This document shows, piece after piece, positions 6,446-10,535 of a stretch of DNA of 10,535 bases. Both the position numbers and the translations under genes were made by a program. Position 1 is the first letter of the stretch. Each line of letters starts with the position of its first letter. The stretch lies in contig CAIOHI010000069.1 of NCBI GenBank assembly GCA_903858075.1, positions 1-10,535 of the forward strand, written 5' to 3'. The stretch comes from an uncultured Actinomycetes bacterium. Lineage in GTDB: Bacteria > Actinomycetota > Acidimicrobiia > Acidimicrobiales > Ilumatobacteraceae. Below the pieces are notes generated by a model that saw nothing but the letters and a program-made list of their open reading frames with translations, made no database searches and was not told where the DNA came from.

Positions 6446-9400
6446 CCCACCACTGTCTCAAGGCAACGGCGAAAGCTGAAAAGGAACCAAGAGGTGCAGG
6501 GTTAGTAACGCACTTTTTGACACATGTTGAAGAAGTAAATGACAGTGCGTCGATGTTGACGGCAGATGATTTTGACTTGTTGCTCTTTTGACCAAGAGCA
6601 ACAAGTGTAATTTTCTTGATCAGGAACGATTTCGTGATGGTGACCGAACGTCTTGCGGCTTTGCTGGAATACTGATCGATGATTTTTGTGCGTTTGTCAT
6701 TTAAGAAAAGTGAGAGCTTTCCATAATTGGGACCAACGGAGTAAAAGAGAGTTACTTTCTTCGTTGACGTGGAGAAAGAAGCCGATGCGCCTGTGCTTTG
6801 AGCAACAAGGAGTGACTTGCCATAGGCCAGTTTTGTTGGTGTGGATATCCATTTTGGAGTTTTTACTGCAGAGGCAATTGTTGTGGCAGTGGGAACGGTG
6901 AGCGAGGGTGGGGTAGTTGCCGCAGCCGTCGTTTGCGTTGTCGCATTAGGAATAGTGCTGCTGGTGCTGCTAGTGCTGGTGGTGGAGCTTGTGCTGGTCG
7001 TAGTGGATTCAGTTGATTGAGCAAACACTGTTGAAGCGGGGCCATTGCCTGCGGTATTGGTGGCAACCACGGTGAATGAATAGGAAGTTGAATCGCTCAG
7101 ACCCGTGATGGTGCATGAAAGTGGACCAGATGTCCATGTGCATGAGTGAGATCCAGGGCTCGCTGTGACGGTATACAAAGTAACCGCAGAACCATTTGCC
7201 GAACTCGCACTCCACGTGACCTGAGCTGTGGTCTCTGAGGCGAGAACTGCGGTCACGGTTGGTGCACCTGGTGCGGCAAAGGGAGTAACGCTCGTAGATG
7301 TTGAAGACATGCCGTACACGTAGTCAGATGGTGATGTGCTTGCAGAAACTGTCAATGCATAAGTTTCCCCGGGAGAAAGCATGCTGCCGTCGTCAAATGC
7401 TGCTACTCGTACGCCAACGAGTGGAGACGCACACGCAGCAGCATTATCAACGAGATCATCGGGGTTAATCGTGAGTGTGCTCGTGGTATCTGAATGATCT
7501 GCTTGTATCGAATACGAAGTGACTGCTGCAGACGATGGTGTGTATGTCGGAGCAGACCAGCAGGCGTCGAAGTAACGGTTGCCGGCTGAAGCAGTGAGTG
7601 CTGTGGGCTCGTTGGGTTGACCTGCAGTGACAATAAATGCCGACGTGGTGTCACCAACTCCTTGAGCATTCGCTGCAGCAACCGATACCGAGTATCGCGT
7701 GTCGTCAACCAGTGTTGTGGTGGGAAGCGTTGAATCAATAGAAGTACTTACTAATGTGATGGTGCAGGTGCGAGCAGAGGTGAGACACGAGGATGTGCCG
7801 GTGACAGCGCCAGCACCTGATATGTACTCGCTTGTGATTCCCATTGGGTCAACCACAGTGATTGCGTAGTGCGTAATGGGGGAGCCACCGGTGTCGGGTG
7901 CGAGCCATTCAATATAAATGGAGCCTGGTCGTATTGCGGCAATGGTGGGAATACCTGGAACAGTTGCTGGAGTGCCTGTTTCTGTTGCGGCCGCCGATGA
8001 CCCTTCATCGTTAGTCGCAATGACTTGAATGTTGTAGGTCGTGCCGTTGACAAGGCCGACGAGTGCGGCGGTCGTTTCTGTTGCGCCAACGCTTTGTGTT
8101 GCGACGGTCACTCCACTCAATGTGGCGGTTGCCGTATAGCCCGTAATGGCATTGCCCCCATTAGATGTGGGTGCAGAAAATGAAACTACGAGGCTCGCAT
8201 TCCCCGACTCAACTGCAATGTTCTCGGGTGCCCCGGGAACCGTGCGAGGCGTCGCCGAAACGGTGTTGCTGTAAGTTCCTGTGCCATTTGACGATGTAGA
8301 GGCCACGGATACTGTGTATTGAGAGCCATTAGTTAAGCCAGTAAGAGTCTTAGTGCACACGCCTGCTGTGCAGAGTGAAGTGCTTGCGGTTGTTGTTGAA
8401 GTTGTTGCGCTAAGTACATATTTCACTGAGTACTCGGTAATGGTAATGCCGGTGGCATTCGAGACACTCGGCCATTGAAGAGTGACCGACCCTGAACTGA
8501 GATCACTGATGCTGAGGCTGGTGGGAGCGGGCAAACGACCAGCCATCACAGTTGTGCGAATTGACTCTGATCCACCTGCTGCAATTGCATTTGATTGACT
8601 GGAGTTGTCTTGTGATGCAATCACGCCGATGTCGTAGAGCGTGCCATTGGTGAGACCAGCAAGTGTGAGAGACCTGGTGCTTGACAACGAGCTGAAACTC
8701 GTTGCCACAACAGAATCAGTTCCACGTGAATACGCCCGTGCAACATAGGAAGTGATGGGTGCACCGCCATCGCTCTCGGGTGCGGTCCAAGTAACCACAA
8801 TGTCACCAGTGCCTTCTGCATGGGCTTCAGAAATAAGAGGCGCAGATGGGCGTCCGGGTACAACCGCTGTCACGGTTACCGCATCACTCGTACCAGCCGT
8901 ATTTGTTGCACTGATGGAGACGTCATAGGAAGAACCAACTACAAGGCCAGAGGTAATAAGTGCGGTTGTGTCGGAACTTGCCAAAGTTGCTGTTGCGCGC
9001 TGCGTAGTTGTTCCTGAGTCGACCACCACAACGTTGTAACGGCTGATGCTCGCTCCGCCGTTGTCACTCGGCGCAGCAAAAGTGAGTCTGATGCCACTCG
9101 ACGTTGGCTCTGCTTGAACCGAGCGCGGCACAGAAGGCGCTCCGATAGGCGTGACACTGACTGAAGAACTCTCTGGGCCGGTGCCAACGGTGTTCAGTGC
9201 TTCTACGGTCACGCTGTGTGCACTTGCATTGATGATGTCGTATGTGGGACCAGTGAGAGTAAGCGAAGTTGCATCTGCTGGGGCGCCAACGCGTGCCACA
9301 ACAACACCTGCGCGTCGAATGACCACGTTGTATGACACCAAATCATTTGGAGAAGTGGGCAGCCCCCAAGTGACAGTGATGGCTTTCGATGCGTTTGAAG

Positions 9401-10535
9401 ATGCGCTCACCGATGTTGGTGCCGACGGTGGTGTGGGGGCGGTATAGAAACCGAATGCTGCCGACCATATTCCTCCGGCAATTACTGCATCAACACCGTT
9501 GATTGCTGTTGTGTTGCTGGTGAGTGCTTGCACTGGGCTAGTGGAATATGCGCTGACTGCTGTGGCTGACGCAGGCCAGTCGGAGCGGCCAATTTGTCCG
9601 TATGTATTGGCACCCCAAGATACAACTGCTCCAGAAGTGAGAATGCCGACGCCACTATTGCGATAAGAGGAAGCGGCTGCTGTTCCGCCAAGACCTGCAA
9701 TATCTATGTAGTTAAAGGTGTACCCGCTCGCAACGGAAGTAGGGGTGAGGAGGCTGGCGGTGGAACCTGATGCCAAGACACCCCGCGCGGCGCTGCCCCA
9801 ACCAACGAGTGAGCCATCGGAACACCGAATGAGAGTCGAGTCACCTTGGGCGACAATTTGAGCTGCTGCTTTTCCTGTTGGCAGGGAAGGGGTCGCAAAG
9901 TACGTCGCCGTATTGGTGGTTCCTGCACCAAGTTGCCCAAAGTTGTTGTAGCCCCACGTCATTAAAGTTCCATTCGCTCGCAGGGCAACGGTGTGTAAAT
10001 AGCCAGCAGAAATAGCAATGATGTCACTCACTGTTGCGGGCGAAGCAGGAATGGTCATGTCCTTTACTTCGGAAAAAGTGAGGAGCGGATTCGTTGCCAC
10101 AGTGGGAACTGCTCGGCGAGATGAGTTAGCTCCCCAGCCATATGCGGTGCCACCCGTTCCGTTAGCTCCAATGTCGACATACAAACTGAACTGGTATCCG
10201 GCAGCGATGCGCGGGTTCACTAAGTTGTTTTTAATAGCAATGGGATACGCATAGTCGGTTTGTGTACCAACAGTCAGTTGTCTACTCGAACCATCACCCC
10301 ATCCATAAATCGTTGAGGCTCCAGAAAAGGCAACAGCGATGAGGCAATGCAAACGTGAGCAGGAAAGTTGATTAATTTGCGACGATGGAGTTGCGGTATC
10401 GACACCGAAGGGCAAATCGATCTTTCCCGGAAGTATGCGTGAGCCCGTTGTTCCATCGCCGAGGTAGTACGTGCCAGCTGTACTGCCAATAGACCCAGAC
10501 GTCCATACAGAACCATCAGACATCACAAAAACCGA
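6426..10535 (-). CDS. Giant exported RCC1 / FN3 (x8) / C-terminal beta-sandwich protein, 5' end missing
   Basis: The frame is open to the window's right edge, so the start and any signal peptide lie outside; 1369 residues are visible, numbered here from the GTG at 10526 (1366). Residues 1-361 are RCC1-type propeller blades: GWG at 75-77 and 130-132, TWGYNNFGQLG at 190-200, GWG at 242-244, SWGANTYGQIG at 303-313 and an edge blade at 5-13. At least six blades are visible, so a seven-blade propeller would continue upstream. Eight FN3 domains follow, near 365-460, 463-556, 558-661, 664-761, 763-854, 856-968, 970-1082 and 1085-1173, most with a P-x-x-P entry, a conserved core Trp or Phe and a Y-x-V/I-x-V strand. 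Residues 1174-1222 are a Ser/Thr/Pro linker. Residues 1223-1333 resemble the beta-sandwich modules that end many actinobacterial exported proteins (FYSVGPNYGKLSLFLND, later NIDALSF). No LPxTG motif or membrane anchor is seen. It is probably a cell-surface or secreted binding protein; the ligand is unknown. Confidence 0.9.
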   Translation of the reverse strand, partial: SVFVMSDGSVWTSGSIGSTAGTYYLGDGTTGSRILPGKIDLPFGVDTATPSSQINQLSCSRLHCLIAVAFSGASTIYGWGDGSSRQLTVGTQTDYAYPIAIKNNLVNPRIAAGYQFSLYVDIGANGTGGTAYGWGANSSRRAVPTVATNPLLTFSEVKDMTIPASPATVSDIIAISAGYLHTVALRANGTLMTWGYNNFGQLGAGTTNTATYFATPSLPTGKAAAQIVAQGDSTLIRCSDGSLVGWGSAARGVLASGSTASLLTPTSVASGYTFNYIDIAGLGGTAAASSYRNSGVGILTSGAVVSWGANTYGQIGRSDWPASATAVSAYSTSPVQALTSNTTAINGVDAVIAGGIWSAAFGFYTAPTPPSAPTSVSASSNASKAITVTWGLPTSPNDLVSYNVVIRRAGVVVARVGAPADATSLTLTGPTYDIINASAHSVTVEALNTVGTGPESSSVSVTPIGAPSVPRSVQAEPTSSGIRLTFAAPSDNGGASISRYNVVVVDSGTTTQRATATLASSDTTALITSGLVVGSSYDVSISATNTAGTSDAVTVTAVVPGRPSAPLISEAHAEGTGDIVVTWTAPESDGGAPITSYVARAYSRGTDSVVATSFSSLSSTRSLTLAGLTNGTLYDIGVIASQDNSSQSNAIAAGGSESIRTTVMAGRLPAPTSLSISDLSSGSVTLQWPSVSNATGITITEYSVKYVLSATTSTTTASTSLCTAGVCTKTLTGLTNGSQYTVSVASTSSNGTGTYSNTVSATPRTVPGAPENIAVESGNASLVVSFSAPTSNGGNAITGYTATATLSGVTVATQSVGATETTAALVGLVNGTTYNIQVIATNDEGSSAAATETGTPATVPGIPTIAAIRPGSIYIEWLAPDTGGSPITHYAITVVDPMGITSEYISGAGAVTGTSSCLTSARTCTITLVSTSIDSTLPTTTLVDDTRYSVSVAAANAQGVGDTTSAFIVTAGQPNEPTALTASAGNRYFDACWSAPTYTPSSAAVTSYSIQADHSDTTSTLTINPDDLVDNAAACASPLVGVRVAAFDDGSMLSPGETYALTVSASTSPSDYVYGMSSTSTSVTPFAAPGAPTVTAVLASETTAQVTWSASSANGSAVTLYTVTASPGSHSCTWTSGPLSCTITGLSDSTSYSFTVVATNTAGNGPASTVFAQSTESTTTSTSSTTSTSSTSSTIPNATTQTTAAATTPPSLTVPTATTIASAVKTPKWISTPTKLAYGKSLLVAQSTGASASFSTSTKKVTLFYSVGPNYGKLSLFLNDKRTKIIDQYSSKAARRSVTITKSFLIKKITLVALGQKSNKSKSSAVNIDALSFTSSTCVKKCVTNPAPLGSFSAFAVALRQWWATQHEQ
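6861..7007 (-). repeat. Low-complexity Ser/Thr linker
   Basis: This region encodes residues 1174-1222 of the giant protein, almost only Ser, Thr, Ala and Pro. At DNA level the plus strand shows a degenerate GTGCTG/GTGGTG run at about 6955-7001. Such linkers separate globular modules in secreted actinobacterial proteins and are often O-glycosylated; glycosylation here is an inference. The run is also a plausible site of length variation by slippage. Confidence 0.8.
7008..9434 (-). repeat. Array of eight FN3 domains
   Basis: Eight fibronectin type III units of about 90-113 residues lie in tandem (residues 365-1173). Boundaries are marked by proline-rich entries such as PSAPTSV, PSVPRSV, VPGAPEN, VPGIPTI and APGAPTV. 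Units 1, 2, 4, 5 and 8 are canonical in size. Units 6 and 7 are longer, with inserted loops carrying extra cysteines. The units differ clearly from each other in sequence, so this is not a recent amplification. Confidence 0.82.
9444..10535 (-). repeat. RCC1-like propeller blades
   Basis: This is the N-terminal visible part of the giant protein, residues 1-361. It repeats a pattern of G-x-x-x-[ST]-[VAL] followed by a G-[TSV]-[LV]-x-[TSG]-WG turn and then GQLG or a degenerate form about every 50-60 residues. Typical RCC1 features (IAISAGYLHTVALRANGTLMTWG) are clearest near 170-200. Some blades have lost the GQLG element. The array continues beyond the window. Confidence 0.78.

Noticed and set aside
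6937..7016. GTGCTG-type tandem run as a CRISPR or regulatory repeat
   Set aside because: The units are short and degenerate, have no spacers and translate to a Ser/Thr linker in the main frame.
6863..7066. Proline-rich minus-strand open frame over the Ser/Thr linker
   Set aside because: It arises from reading the low-complexity linker in another frame; the main frame continues through into the C-terminal domain.

Overview
The window is protein-coding almost throughout, with moderate GC content. The gene set suggests an actinobacterium, possibly an aquatic Acidimicrobiia/Ilumatobacteraceae-like lineage. That placement is an inference from three things: a DEDDh exonuclease fused to a UvrC-like GIY-YIG half (known from Actinobacteria, e.g. 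mycobacterial Rv2191), a P450 paired with an OYE/FadH-type flavoenzyme, and large FN3/RCC1 and Lcl_C (DUF1566) exported proteins. No sequence here fixes the taxonomy. I see no tRNA, rRNA, CRISPR array, insertion sequence or origin.

Layout, + strand, left to right: (1) the C-terminal end of an Lcl_C/DUF1566 domain protein, cut by the window edge (1-252). (2) A 42-bp gap, then a complete secreted protein made of two tandem DUF1566-type units (295-1581). (3) The exonuclease/GIY-YIG nuclease gene, abutting or overlapping it (stop 3238). (4) A cytochrome P450 (3287-4483). (5) With zero spacing, a three-domain flavoprotein oxidoreductase of the FadH/trimethylamine dehydrogenase type (4484-6445). 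On the - strand, converging on it with a 20-bp 3' overlap, is (6) a very large repeat-built exported protein (6426 to beyond 10535): RCC1 propeller blades, eight FN3 domains, a Ser/Thr linker and a C-terminal beta-sandwich. No gene-free stretch exceeds 50 bases.

Functionally there are two themes. The flanks encode extracytoplasmic modular proteins, probably for surface binding or adhesion. The centre holds an information-processing nuclease and a two-gene oxidative unit (P450 plus flavoenzyme) that probably acts on a hydrophobic or lipid-like substrate. The most notable sequence-level oddities are two family-defining residues that are changed in adjacent genes. The flavoenzyme has Ser in place of the second of four Fe-S cysteines, and the P450 has Ala in place of the conserved acid of the I-helix acid-alcohol pair. 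I do not see proof of a wholly new system; these are the points most worth checking.
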